Positions 1-10,744 of a stretch of DNA of 64,000 nucleotides are shown piece by piece (the stretch's first letter is position 1; each line of letters begins with the position of its first letter). Made by a program: the position numbers and the translations under genes. The notes beneath the pieces are model-generated. The model worked only from the letters and a program-made list of their open reading frames with translations. It did not search any database and was not told the origin of the DNA. Source of the DNA: Pestalotiopsis fici W106-1 (taxonomy: Eukaryota; Ascomycota; Sordariomycetes; Amphisphaeriales; Sporocadaceae); NCBI RefSeq assembly GCF_000516985.1, contig NW_006917100.1, positions 2,221,490-2,285,489 of the forward strand, in the 5' to 3' direction.

Positions 1-434
1 TGGAAATCTTCACGTCGGACTGGCTGCTGAGGGTCGCTAGTGGCATGATCTTCCTCTGTAATCGCGCTGGGCTGTAATGTTGCTTGCTTCCGAGGTCTAA
101 TTTCTTGATACTGATGTCGTGGCACGTTGGATGTGGGTATCACTGGCCGATGGTCCTTGCTATTTGCAACCTTTGATGACTTGGTTCTCAACCATTCAAG
201 ATGGCTCCCATCAGTCGACTCGTCTGCGGCCATTGAATGTTCAATGAAATGGCTTTTTGGTTTATTCTTGGCGCCAGGCGGCCGGCCGCGACGACCCACG
301 GGACTATACACGCAGGTTCCGCTGCTCTCAGCGCAAGCCATACACGGAGACTCTCCAGAGCACCGGACTTTGAGATCATGACAAGTATCACAGGCGGCTC
401 GGAGGCGACGAGGAGGTGGTGCATTTGGCAACAT
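1..434 (-). CDS. Zn(II)2Cys6 transcription factor, N-terminal part (runs off left edge)
   Basis: Reading the minus strand from the ATG at 434-432 gives 144 codons with no stop up to base 1, so only the N-terminus is present. Residues 15-41 carry six cysteines spaced C-x2-C-x6-C-x5-C-x2-C-x6-C, the canonical fungal binuclear zinc cluster, followed by a basic linker (GRRGRPPGAKNK) of the kind that precedes the dimerisation region. Members of this family are nuclear, sequence-specific regulators that usually bind CGG/CCG triplets. The remainder is Ser/Glu-rich and looks disordered. Target genes cannot be inferred, and the neighbour (tubby-like gene) gives no hint. An N-terminal zinc cluster within the first 45 residues makes this ATG a good start. 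The zinc cluster is seen directly; regulatory role is family knowledge. Confidence 0.88.
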   Translation of the reverse strand, partial: MLPNAPPPRRLRAACDTCHDLKVRCSGESPCMACAESSGTCVYSPVGRRGRPPGAKNKPKSHFIEHSMAADESTDGSHLEWLRTKSSKVANSKDHRPVIPTSNVPRHQYQEIRPRKQATLQPSAITEEDHATSDPQQPVRREDF

Positions 435-1239
435 TGAATCTATCCGGAGTTAAGCTGCCAACGCGGGGCACGAACTCGGCTCGTGGTCGAAATGATTAGC
501 AAAGAGTTCGTGTGCGCAAGTGCAAACAAATCCTAAAGAGGACGCAAAGGATATAAAAGAGGAGAATTAGTGATCAGATCTTTACGTTACAGACCCAATA
601 CTTACGAAAAGTTGCATTGCTTTTGGTGCATCTTCATCGGACTTCGCTGGTGTTGAGTTGCTGAGACGGACGGCCATAAGGTGACATAACGCCGTACCTG
701 GTGCATACCTAGGCCATTGACTAGGAGTTTAGTGCCTAGATACGCTATAGCCCAAGCTCTTATCCATGTACCGACAGTTGTGACCAGGCTTCAAGGTTCA
801 CTAATACAAGTGTACGAAATGCAACATTGCCATTTGCGTGCTAGATCTTCTCTATGATGGAGGAACTATGACCATTTTTGAAACAATTGACATCCATCTG
901 TCGATCAAAGTCGGATGCTCATGCATTCTCAGCCACCTGTACCACGGCTCTCGTGCTATAATTTGTAGCAATTCGAAGAAGCTATTTTAGATCATCGGCT
1001 ATACACATGCATTGTAGCCATTCTCTCACAATCTATTCAAGTTTCGCAGCAGACATGCGCGATGCCAGTATAATGGGGTCACTGCATACTATTTTCTACT
1101 TTCGTAAACGCTTGAAATAAAGGAAATTTTAATTTCTTTTCTTTTTTTTTTTTTTAAAAAAAAAAAAAGTTATTCGAAATGAAGGCATTGAACACCCAGT
1201 GAATCTTTGCATGAAATTAAATACTGATTAGCCATAACT
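435..1239. other. Intergenic, promoter of Zn2Cys6 gene and 3' side of tubby-like gene
   Basis: No coding frame with support. A TATAAAAG word lies at 552-559 on the plus strand, but no plus-strand gene follows it. Near the tubby-like gene end there is a T14 run (1142-1155) directly joined to an A13 run (1156-1168), which could fold as an A/U hairpin in a transcript. Confidence 0.5.
1142..1168. repeat. T14-A13 perfect inverted homopolymer
   Basis: Fourteen T followed immediately by thirteen A. It lies about 70 bp beyond the stop of the minus-strand tubby-like gene, so it would be transcribed in its 3' UTR, where it could form a hairpin with almost no loop. It may also be simple slippage or a retro-inserted poly(A) scar. 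Confidence 0.7.
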
Positions 1240-1889
1240 CTACTTCCTCCAAACATGTAGCATTTCAGCCCGGCATAAGCATATGGCCAGGACCTGGATA
1301 AAATTAGCAACACAGTCAGGAAAACACGGCGCGAACTTACCAAACTGAGGTCGACCCCAGGGGCAACTTTGACTTTCCAGACACTTCTGTCCCTTCCTTC
1401 CATATGAACAACATCGTTGTCCTCGAGCTTGGTAATGGAAGCAAATGAGATGCCATCCACGCCAAGAGTCGTTGTGAGTGCGGAGTGGTCCTGGGGATGA
1501 GTCCTCACGACAACGTCCTCGCCAGCTTGGGTGCGGACTTTTGCCGTGATGGCGGCTGGCCCTTTGGTCCAAAACGACGTGAAATCCAGTGAGCACACCT
1601 TTTCTTTCAAGGGAGTCTCAACTACCCAGCCATTCTTGATGTCGATACTGTTGTGGCGGAGGTCAAAGAGGTGCTGCCCGGTGCCGTCGTATACCTTGCG
1701 TCGCCAGCTCCAGGAAGAGCCGTACGATTGGCCCTCGCAACGGAATACTGTTCTTCCGGAGTCATCTACAGCAGTGACTTGCTTGAAGATCCTGTCATGA
1801 CAGTGAATCGTAAACGTCGTCGACTCCGCCGTCACATGCCCTCTGAGCATGTTCACGGGCGGACTTGGAGAATCCAAAGAGATATCCAT
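1240..1889 (-). CDS. Tubby C-terminal-like / LURP-one-related (LOR) domain protein
   Basis: Two exons on the minus strand, 1889-1341 and 1293-1240, joined across a 47-bp intron (GTAAGT donor, CTAAT branch site, CAG acceptor). The product has 200 residues. It starts at M-D-I-S-L; a longer in-frame reading up to 1985 exists but adds a non-conserved stretch. Almost the whole protein matches the LOR/tubby-like beta-barrel pattern: a FTIHCHDRIFKQVTAVD-like strand pair, then the R-C-E-G-Q-S-Y-G-S-SW-S-WRRKVYD segment, a LFDLRHNSI turn and the closing helix LAICLCRAEMLHVW encoded after the splice. Removing the intron restores this closing helix, which is strong support for the model. Fungal members have no settled function; the fold is related to phospholipid scramblases and plant LURP1. 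Confidence is high for family, low for role. Confidence 0.8.
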
Positions 1890-3860
1890 CTTGTGATTCA
1901 AGATAACTCTATGAATGTAGGCTTTTCGAGAAAAAAGAATCCTGGTTCGGATATAAATCGAGGTGATAGAATCAAGAAAGCCCACTGGGTTCTTTGATAC
2001 GGGATAAATTTCATAGTAAGAATATGATGGTCATTAGACATATTAAACTCCGCCAATACTTTCACTAGATTCGAATGAGGCTGTGTATACTCTGTACCTT
2101 GTACGAGTGACGCAATTATGCAGTCTTGAATCCACCTTGAGAACGCAGCCAAGTCGTTGGTGATCATATGCACGAGCCAGCTCCACTGGCTAGTATGGTG
2201 TTTCAACGTTATGGCGGGTCGACTCATACATTCGACACTACTGCCCCAGATCCATATATAGAATTTCCGACCTCGGTCAATTCTATGAGAACAGGTAAAC
2301 ATTCAAGTTGATGAGTGATAAAAGTTACTATGAATGCCAGTTAATGATTGTAATGATGCAACGACGCTTGAGCTGCAGGACTAGGTACCAATATGATACT
2401 CTGTCCATATCCATCATACTAGGTAAACAAATCGTGGCAGGCATATTTTCACGAAGCCCAAACTCTCATTGAAGAAAGTTAACCGAATAATCAGGCATAC
2501 AAGTGCTCCCTGCACGCCTTGCATGTAAGCATCGCTTTCCAAAAGACCCGATGATCGTGATTTCTTCCATGCCTTCTATGCATGACCTCCACATGCAACG
2601 GTTATCGCGTTGTCCTATTCTTGGCGAGACAACAGGGTAATGGGTAAGTAAGAGAGTGAACACAGAAGGATAATCGACAGGGGCCTTTTGGTGGTAGCTC
2701 GGTAGATATCTTCAGTCGCAACCGGTTCACTTTGACATCGGCAGATCTTCATGGGTAACCTGCTTTGCAAGGGGATATAAGAACGAAGTGCCGACCAAGT
2801 AAAGAACTTCAAAAGGAACCTTACATTAAAGATCAATGTCCGCATTGATGTCTTGTTCTGTACTTGATGGATTGCATCCTTCTCCGGAGAATCTCCACCG
2901 TATGGGTCATTGCCAGCGCCTCTCTATTATCTGCGCCGCCGGAGAATTGCTCCACTGCTATAAACTGTGCCGCATAGTGCGGCGACCGGCACTCAAGCTA
3001 GCCCCGCTGTAGAGGCTTTGGCTTCCGTCCAATCGCCGGAGCGGTAATGTCCATCCTCATGGTGTACACATCTCTGCTTATACCTTTTTCATATCTCCGA
3101 AAAATGAATTAGATGCGATCTCTGTAATCTCTGTAAGGTTGTGGTCCACTCGCATGGGTTGCGAGTGACTGTGCTGCACTGTGTCATCCTCCTCGTCCAG
3201 AAGTGCACTGAATACTTTGGGACCAAAGCTTCAATCAAGGCAAACTATCAAACTGTATAAACTTGGCGATGATGTATGATCCACTCCGATACCATTGCCA
3301 TCTGCCCTTGAACTCTTCGCCTCGTGTAACATCAAGCTGGTACTATGGTGCCATGGAAGGATTTCGGAGTATCAAAGCTCCCGCTCGCTTTATTTGCCTA
3401 TTCTACCACAGATAATGAAGATATATTGGAGTGACAAACGTTGATTCCAATGACAATGGATAAATTAGAAAGTTTCAAGATGAATCCATCACCAGGTTTT
3501 GCTCTGAAGGATGAGTCCACCCGAATATCGACCAAGTCCGTTGCAGATCTGATGCTATTCCGAGTGCAAAGCCTTGTATGAAGGTTCTTGCCATGATAGA
3601 CTTAGTGTAATCAATGGGAATATAGAGTCTATAATAGTGGCGGATGTTTGGTAACTCGTGATGCATAAGATGGCTCTTCTCGTTACCTCGAATTCGATTC
3701 AATTTATCACTCTCATCAACAGTTATACAAGAACCACAATCACTACCAGCACAACGACAATAAAACTCCTCGTGACCTTGACCCTACCTCAAGAATTAAA
3801 TCAACCTCCGTCCAAAACTCTCTACATCAACCCAACACTCTACATCAACCCTCATTAAAA
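1890..3860. other. 2-kb gene-free stretch with dyad-rich segment
   Basis: No convincing coding region on either strand; the short open frames (up to 134 codons) lack family resemblance. A GC-rich segment around 2881-3045 contains several dyads, including a perfect 10-bp palindrome at 2881-2890 and a 6-3-6 inverted repeat at 2969-2983 just after TATAAA (2959-2964). Just before 3861 a 15-bp word (ACTCTACATCAACCC) is nearly tandemly repeated (about 3818-3851). Confidence 0.5.
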
Positions 3861-4380
3861 ATGATTTCCTTTAGCAAGACCGCCACCGTCGCCGCCGTTG
3901 CCCTTGTGCAGGTCACTTCGGCTGGTTTCCTTGCCCTGATCCCTGAGGCCGCATATGCCGGCATCGGTGCCGCCACGGCCACCGTCACCGGTCTGGTCCT
4001 CCAAAGCACCAAGACCCGAACCATCCTCAGCTCCCGCACATCTCGCTGCACCGAGGCCAACCAAGCTGCCTAGGATAGCTGCCACGGCCGGCTCGGCTCG
4101 GCTCGCCTCCACTTCTCTAGCCCTCAGGGCACTGGTAAGCGTTTCTTTCATCTCTTTTGATCTCATGATGATGGGCTTCGCTAACTCTGCAACCTCAGAT
4201 GTCTTGGTCGAGTGTGTTCCCTCTTCCCGCACGACTCTTGCCACCGTCATTACTGGCAGGTTCAATGCCGGCAACCCCATTCCCGAGGGCTTCCACTCCA
4301 TCCTATTCCAGAACATGTCCAACGACGACCTTCCCTCAACACCCGCAATTTGGGGCGCGGATTTCGGCATTACATGCTGA
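3861..4380 (+). pseudogene. Small secreted protein locus, frame-disrupted
   Basis: From the ATG at 3861 the reading frame encodes a good secretory signal (MISFSKTATVAAVALVQVTSA) and an Ala/Gly-rich stretch, then ends early at 4071-4073. A second coding-like exon lies in a different frame: a GTAAGC donor at 4135 and a CAG acceptor at 4196-4198 bracket a clean 64-bp intron, after which DVLVECVPSSRTTLATVITG and a C-terminal WGADFGITC lead to TGA at 4378-4380. No splice choice that I could find joins the signal-peptide frame to the second exon without a frameshift between roughly 3990 and 4080. The likeliest reading is a recently broken gene for a short secreted Cys-containing protein; a sequencing indel or an unusual upstream intron is possible. 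Function is unknown. Confidence 0.45.
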
Positions 4381-6529
4381 GGACCGTGTTTCATACTCGG
4401 ATGAAGGCTTAATATGACTGTGAATCATTGTGGTCGTGAGGGAGGAAATGTTGTATCTTATTCAGGGATTGACGTTCCATTTTAGAATTCTTTTCATTAG
4501 ACTATAGTCTAGACGATGGGTGTTGAATAAGATGCTAGAATTTCCCTGTAATCAATCCTGTCATTGATTTTGAGCTTGTTCCTGCTACAAGAATCTTCAT
4601 CATTACTACTAATGGACTTTGAAACCATGCTATGCACTATGAGTCTGGTGTAAGACGGGAAAGTTGTAAGAATGAAAAGAACAGGGGATAGAGAGCCAAG
4701 GGCATACATTAATGATACAAAGGGCTGCTGGGACGTGGTTTGTAAGCAGATATCTTTCTAGATGACTCGAGCTGGTATTGTAATGATGCAAGGCAATATC
4801 ATGTCAACAAATCTCCCCAGGTCTTCCAGTGATCTTCGCGTTGTCAACGCCGTTTGGAGAGATACCTCCGCTACTAACTTCTGCCACTTTGCAAATAGTC
4901 TTTCCTGTCTTCTCGAAGTGAGCATAAAACAAATGGTGTCAATAAAACGTGTCTTATTCTGTTACCGGTGCACATACACGCATACCCTGTCATGTCGTCA
5001 GCATCCTGATGTGTTTCTGTGCCACGCGACAAGAAACATTGGTGACGGATTTTGCCCTTGGCCCTATTCACCGCCCGTCTTGCGCAATTAAAATGATGAG
5101 ATGCCTTCTGATCTGTCTCGGTGGAAATCCGCAACTTTGATCCGTGTGCAACCGACAGAATAATCGTTCCTCACGTCCATGTCCAAATCTACTCTTATTG
5201 TACCTGGGACAGTGAGGATGTCACTTGGGTGTACTGCTGCGAATCTGATCACATCAGCTCCAGGCAGATCTGGTGTTCGTCATATTATGTGTAGGAACCC
5301 ATGAATGATGTGGTACACCGGCATCCCACAGCATGATGACAATCCAGTTTGATCATTTTCCAGGCCACTTCAAGGTTATACGAACCAAAGTTATTTACCA
5401 AGGAACCCGACAGGTCAGAGTTGTGGCTCAAACCATGATTAAAATTAAATATCCATCTCACCAAATAAGAAGGTTAACTTGTACAGTTGCGGTATTGAAA
5501 GTTGAAATGGATTTTACCCAAGACCAAGAGCCATGTTCTAGGATAAAACGGTAATAATGTGGAGCGGCAGCAACCGCAATTGACGTCGAGACCCGAGGGA
5601 TTCGATTCCTTACCAAACTTGCCGCCTGGAAGAAGAGAAGAGGTGAGCGCGAGGGACTGGCCGCCCATCCCACACGCTGAGAGTAAGAATGCGCGGGCGT
5701 CGGATTGCGCTAGACCGTACCTAGCGAGACAGCCACCCAACCACGTCCACGTCGTGCTGAGAACTGCAGGGGTCTACCACTGACAGATGAACATTCTAGC
5801 GGTCAGCCCACTATGGCTGGCACTCTACTTCTGCAGCTTCATGCACCTCGTCCTTCGTCTATCGAGCCATGACATCACTAGTCTCAGTCTCTCCTCCCCC
5901 CAAAACTCCCCGGACTGAAAGCCCCCCCTGTTCCTCTTTGTGAAACCCCTCTCTGCATCTCCTCCAGTGGCCGCCGTCGCCAAACCAGACGAACGGACAC
6001 ACGATGCCGAGGGTCGATGATGAAATCCTCTCCTCTCTTCTCCTCTCAGTATTGCGTCTCAAATGACCTTTTCCCATCCAGCCATCCAATTGTCTTCGGA
6101 GCATTATGGTGGGAATCCCACCCGGACCCTGCAGATCGCCGTCATTCCCCGTCGGGACCTAAAAGGTTAGGTAGGTAGGTCTCGGTTGGTCGGTAGGTAT
6201 CTGCATTATTACAATATTTGGGGGTCGTCATCGTGACCACCCGTCCATCTGAGAAACCACATATATCTATATACCATGTCCCCACCCTTGTCTTCCTTCT
6301 TGGCGTTGTGTAGTCTACTTCTTCTTACATACCAGTGATCAATACACAACTTCACCGAGACCAATATACCTTTACATTTCTAGACTTGGCCATTTACTTC
6401 ATCTACCATATTTGATTTGTACACTATTCATACCTTTCTGATCATATTCCATTGGCGCAATAAAATCTTGCTGCCTGTTTATCAATCAATCAAACGCATA
6501 TACAACGATATACCTATATTTATTCCAAC
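4381..6529. other. Intergenic, no supported gene
   Basis: Both strands were read; only short frames without recognisable domains. The last 300 bases are pyrimidine-rich and probably the promoter and leader of the gene at 6530. A short GGTAGGTAGGT repeat sits at about 6169-6181. Confidence 0.5.
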
Positions 6530-7060
6530 ATGGGCAGATTCTCGCCGCCCGATCCTCGCAAGGTTCTCCCTTCTCGCGCCGACCCAGAGCACCGATCTCG
6601 CCGGAAGCAACTGGAGAAGGAGCACGGCTACGGCTACACGGAGCCACTCCTGCTCGCGGCTCTAGGCATCGGTCTGATCTGGAACATTGAGCAACAAGTA
6701 GAAAAGCGCGAAAAGCGCAAGGAAGAAGAGGAAAAGAAGGAAAAAGAACGCGAGGAGCGCCGCCGACAGAGGCGAGAGGACCAGATCCGCGATGGCAGCT
6801 GGCGTCCCGGCGACGAGCGAAGCGACCGAGGAAGCAGCCGCTACGATGACGTGCGGGATGGGTCGTCGAGACGCGGTCGCGATGAGTACAGTAGAGACGA
6901 TCCACGTCTGGCGTACAGGGACGACCCGCGACGGATGGACTATCGCGATCACGAATATCGCGGCTACCGTGACGAGTATGTCGATTATCGAAACGATGTC
7001 CGCTACGAAGATAGACGAGACGGCAGTCTGAGACGAAGCAGCCGTCGCGATTCTTTTTGA
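6530..7060 (+). CDS. Single-TM protein with charged coiled coil and Arg/Asp-rich tail
   Basis: Intronless, 176 residues. Residues about 36-54 (EPLLLAALGIGLIWNIE) form one hydrophobic helix. It is followed at once by a strongly charged Lys/Glu/Arg helix (about residues 57-85) that would make a single alpha helix or coiled coil, and then by an Arg-, Asp- and Tyr-rich low-complexity tail with repeated R-D-D, Y-R-D and R-R-D motifs to the C-terminus. The N-terminus is short and polar with no cleavable signal. I do not recognise a named family. A small tail-exposing membrane protein, perhaps with an RNA-binding or condensate-prone tail, would fit the composition, but that is inference. Codon use is coding-like throughout and the ATG at 6530 is the first in frame. 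Confidence 0.75.
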   Translation: MGRFSPPDPRKVLPSRADPEHRSRRKQLEKEHGYGYTEPLLLAALGIGLIWNIEQQVEKREKRKEEEEKKEKEREERRRQRREDQIRDGSWRPGDERSDRGSSRYDDVRDGSSRRGRDEYSRDDPRLAYRDDPRRMDYRDHEYRGYRDEYVDYRNDVRYEDRRDGSLRRSSRRDSF

Positions 7061-7362
7061 TCCATTTGCACGATTTCGCTACAATTTTTACGCTTTTGAT
7101 TGTATTTTGCAAGGAGTTATACAGGATGTCATTTGCGGGCCAGACGCATTGAGAAAGAGAATTACAACAGTCATCACGAAAACAGAAGATAAAAATCATG
7201 GGAAAACCGCTTTTTCCAATTGGGCGGAGGGTCACGACTGATGAAGCATCACGTGTATGAATAACGAAACATATTTATTTTTGCATGTATATAAGAGTAA
7301 TCAAGAACCAAGTCTACATGTATTGGCCATCTATTTGCAAGTCTTTCGAGTGTGTGTTTCGT
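7061..7362. other. Intergenic between convergent genes
   Basis: About 300 bases forming the 3' ends of the plus-strand gene ending at 7060 and the minus-strand decarboxylase ending at 7363. AT-rich, no gene seen. Confidence 0.6.
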
Positions 7363-8970
7363 CTATGCCAGTGCCTTTTCAGCTGCTGCAACCAACACCT
7401 CAAAGTGCTTCACGACGTGCTCTTCTTCCACAAACGGCGTTGCAGGGCAGTGTCTCATGGCAAAGACGCCTCCAACGACCGTGCTGGACAAGAAGATCTT
7501 GCCCTCATTGTTGACCGCATCGTGCGCCGTCTTGGTGAGAGCATTCTGTTCCTCCAAGGTGGTGACGTCGCCCTTGCCCTTGAGCTTGAACACCGTGAGG
7601 GCGAATCTCGGGCCCGTCACGATTTCAAAGAGATCGCTTCTCGTCTTGACTAGCTCGGCAAACTTCTCGCCCAGGCCCACGTGCTTGCGGATGTGCGCCT
7701 GCAGACCCTTGATACCGTAGGAGCGGATGACGAACCAGACCTTGAGACTGCGGAAGCGCCGACCAAAGGGGATCTGCCAGTCGCGGTAGTCGGTCACAAG
7801 CCCAGAGTCCGTGTAGTCGTTGCGTAGAATGGCGAGGGTCACGCTGAGGGCCTCGATGAGCCAGTTGCGCTGGCGCACCCACAGCACGCTGCAGTCAAAG
7901 TTGGTCAGGAGCCACTTGTGCAGGTTGGTGTTGAAGCTGTGGAAGCGGTCCAGGTGCGCGGCAATGTGCTGGTACTCGGGACACACGAGGGCGACCCCGG
8001 CGTAGGCGGCGTCGACGTGGACCCAGACCTCGCCGGGTCCCGGCGGCGCCAGCTCGGCCAGCACGTCGGCGATGGAGTCAAAGTCGTCGGTGGAGCACGT
8101 GTCCGTGGTGCCCAGCGTCGCCGTCAGGTAAAAAGGTTCGAGGCCCTTGGCCCGGAGCTCCTCAATGGTGGCCTGCAGACTCTCGCCCGTCAGCTTGTAT
8201 CCGTCCTTGGCGTGCACTGGCACTGATCGGTATCGCACGCCCGTGATCATGGCTGCCTTTTTGGTCGCGCTGTGCGTCGCGGCGCTGCCCAGTGCCACCA
8301 ACTTGCTGCGCTTGATGGCGATGGCGTCTTCCAGCTCCTCTCCCGACAGGCCGGGCGTCGTCTCGCGGAGGTACTTGTCCCGGGCAGCGACCATGACGGT
8401 GGCAATGGCCTCGGACGCGGTGCCGTGGATCACACCGCCGCCGTGGGTAGAGCCGTTGGACAGGTAGCACTCGGGCAGCGCAAAGGCCTTGGCAAGCCAA
8501 TCCAGGACAATAGTCTCGAGCTCCGTGACAGCAGGGGAGCAAATCCAGTTGAATGCCGCGCCAGTAAAGGCAGTCGAGTACATTTCACCCAGCATTGCCG
8601 GGAAGCTGGACGAGGAGGGAAACCATGCTAGGAAGTTGGGTGATTGCCTATTGGGGCCGTTAACCATACCGTCTATCCTCAACGCTGATGGGCGTTTTCG
8701 TACCAGTGTGTAAGTCCTGGAACAATCTTGGATTCGACGTCCTTTTGGATATCCGACCATGCTTCACCGTCCTCGGGCGCATGATCTGGCAAGAGTTTCC
8801 TCAGGTATCCGGGCTCCACTGTAGACACCACAGGACGCTCTTCAATGGTGTCGTAGTACTTGACGACTATAAAGGCTGGTCAGCAATGGTTTGCCCGGCT
8901 AAGTATAGTGTAACTGCTCACTTTCGTCTATGGAAGCAACAGCAGCTTCGCGAAACTGCTTGGAATCCAT
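7363..8970 (-). CDS. Pyridoxal-5'-phosphate-dependent aromatic-L-amino-acid decarboxylase
   Basis: Three exons on the minus strand: 8970-8922, 8866-8704 and 8647-7363, with introns of 55 and 56 bp; the joins restore family sequence (MDSKQFREAA..., then GLTHW/QSPNF split inside the Trp codon). The product has 498 residues, the usual size for group II decarboxylases of the DOPA/tryptophan type. Visible landmarks are the substrate-pocket region QSPNFLAWFP near residue 71, the cofactor region VHVDAAYAG, and NTNLHKWLL with the Schiff-base lysine at about residue 315. It is expected to be cytosolic and to release CO2 from Trp, Tyr or DOPA to give tryptamine, tyramine or dopamine. Substrate cannot be fixed by eye. 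No pathway partner is adjacent; the next genes are tRNAs. Confidence 0.92.
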
Positions 8971-9639
8971 TGTGAATGGTGACTGTGGACCCAAAAACTA
9001 GAAGGGACTGTGTGAAGGACAAAATCAGGCACCTCTGAATACCGCTCGTTAACTCAGAGCTATAGGAGCGTCAATTGATCGGAAAATGGTGGTATCTTAT
9101 ACAGAAGCGGCCCGTCAAATTGTATACCTCTGGATTGACCACCCTGTTAAATCATGTATTCAAAGCTAAAAGGCGTGATTGGCATTAAATGTCAAGCAGT
9201 TCTTCTCCGATTGGCTAGAGGCTGGCACTGGCCAAAAATTACCCCGTAGTTCAACAAGACGCCGGCGCGATGCGAGTTTGGCCGCGAGATCGGGGCAGTC
9301 CGCGGAACGGCGCCGTCCCCGCTGTTGCCATGGCGAAAGAAATATTTGAGGGTCCCTTTGATGTGTGGTAATTCATTACTATTTGGCATTTTGCTACGAT
9401 TTTAATCGAGGCCCAGCCCTCCGAAGAGCTGTAAGCAGCCGTCCATATTGCTCACAGCGCCCTGATGGGTGCAGTGTCAAATGGCAAGACGCCGAAATCG
9501 CTACAGTTCGGCGTCTCCCGTGGCGGGGTAAAAATGCGGCATTTCTATTACGCAGAGTTTTATGTCTTGCTACATAATTAATTGTATCAGCATCGTCCCC
9601 AACGAATCACGTCTGGATTGGTGTCAACACCAATTCAAC
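8971..9639. other. Intergenic, decarboxylase promoter and tRNA-Val upstream region
   Basis: No supported coding frame. It holds the presumed promoter and leader of the minus-strand decarboxylase and the 5' flank of tRNA-Val. Confidence 0.55.
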
Positions 9640-9713
9640 GGCCGGTTGGTGTAGTTGGTTATCACGTCAGTCTAACACACTGAAGGTCGCCGGATCGAGC
9701 CCGGCACTGGTCA
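9640..9713 (+). tRNA. tRNA-Val (anticodon AAC)
   Basis: A full cloverleaf can be drawn: acceptor arm GGCCGGT pairing with ACTGGTC (two G-U pairs), a 3-bp D stem GTG/CAC, anticodon stem TCAGT/ACTGA with loop CTAACAC giving anticodon AAC, variable loop AGGTC and T arm GCCGG-ATCGAGC-CCGGC. The discriminator base is A at 9713. No intron. A T5 run at 9725-9729 is a plausible polymerase III terminator. The internal B box (GGATCGAGCCC-like) is well formed. Confidence 0.93.
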
Positions 9714-10659
9714 TCCTGTGCTTCTTTTTGCCTTTTTCCCACTTCCCATTAGTGGATTCTGGGCAATTTTTTCTCTCCCTTCTCTACACCCATTTCCTTG
9801 ATACTAGATCGCGGCAGGGTGATAAGATGTTTCCCTCTTATGAACTTTACTTTTGCTACGTATAAAACTCTCTCTTCAGTGCTTGACATTCTCCCCAATG
9901 TACATTTTGCATGTATTATTAACCCAGTGATACGTCCCTATTGCTCGGCCACGGCTTCCTCCAATATTGATTTGCCTTAGTCGTGACCGATATGTATACG
10001 ATGCCCGATTGACAGTAGGGAGGTATCATACGGGCCATTTTATGGTTTGCAACCAAAAGCCATAGGTCTTAATAGCACCGTCGTTATGGAAGAAACTTCC
10101 GAGTGATACACCCGCTAAATGACACTCATCTCAGTCGCGTGCTTGCGGCAGTCTAGGGGGATCAGGTCAGCGAATAATGGCTGGCTATATGCGACGCAGG
10201 CTAGATCGTTACTAACATGTCACCCACGAAAGTATCTGCAGGTACTGGAAAATTATCCTCTCCCTTACCTCTCAAAGCAGTTTGCATAACATGTAGCGGG
10301 CGATTAGCCTTTTGCTTACCTTTTTATGCGTGACAAACCCGGTTCGCTACAAGGAATGCCATTGCAAGTGGCACCTTTTGGGACGGTGATGCAGACTCAC
10401 TTATAACATTTCTGCAAACAAAGTGTGGGAAAAAAGATAACCTATATTTGATTGCCTTGTCCAGGTCGTATTTATGCTGAGTATTGGATCCCTGTAATAC
10501 TTAATAAAGCAGCACAAACATATTCCTTTGAACCAGGTTTTTTTTTTGCCCCCGATTCTGGGAACGTCTGATCGAGACCTCGGGCCAGACCGGAGTGGAG
10601 TCGGCCTACGACAGTACAGTATAATTGTCATTAAAGCTTCCTCGCTCAACCAATACGGT
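9714..10659. other. Intergenic between two tRNA genes
   Basis: No gene seen on either strand; short frames only. The stretch is AT-rich with a T9 run at about 10538-10546. Confidence 0.55.
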
Positions 10660-10744
10660 TCCACCATGGCGCAATTGGCTAGCGCGTCAGACTGTTATTC
10701 CCTATGCAATCTGGAGGCTCACAGTTCGACCCTGTGTGGTGGAG
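10660..10744 (+). tRNA. tRNA-Asn (anticodon GTT) with 11-nt intron
   Basis: The acceptor arm TCCACCA pairs perfectly with TGGTGGA (10737-10743) and is followed by discriminator G. D stem GCGC/GCGC, anticodon stem TCAGA/TCTGG, T arm CACAG-TTCGACC-CTGTG. The anticodon loop reads CTGTTA, then 11 extra bases at 10698-10708, then A, so anticodon GTT (10694-10696) with an intron one base 3' of the anticodon, the normal eukaryotic place. T4 runs at 10749-10752 and 10754-10757 can terminate polymerase III. The unusual first base T instead of G in the acceptor stem is worth noting for an Asn tRNA. Confidence 0.85.

Noticed and set aside
1898..2302. 134-codon frame on the minus strand
   Set aside because: No recognisable domain, atypical codon use and overlaps the upstream part of the tubby-like gene leader; probably chance.
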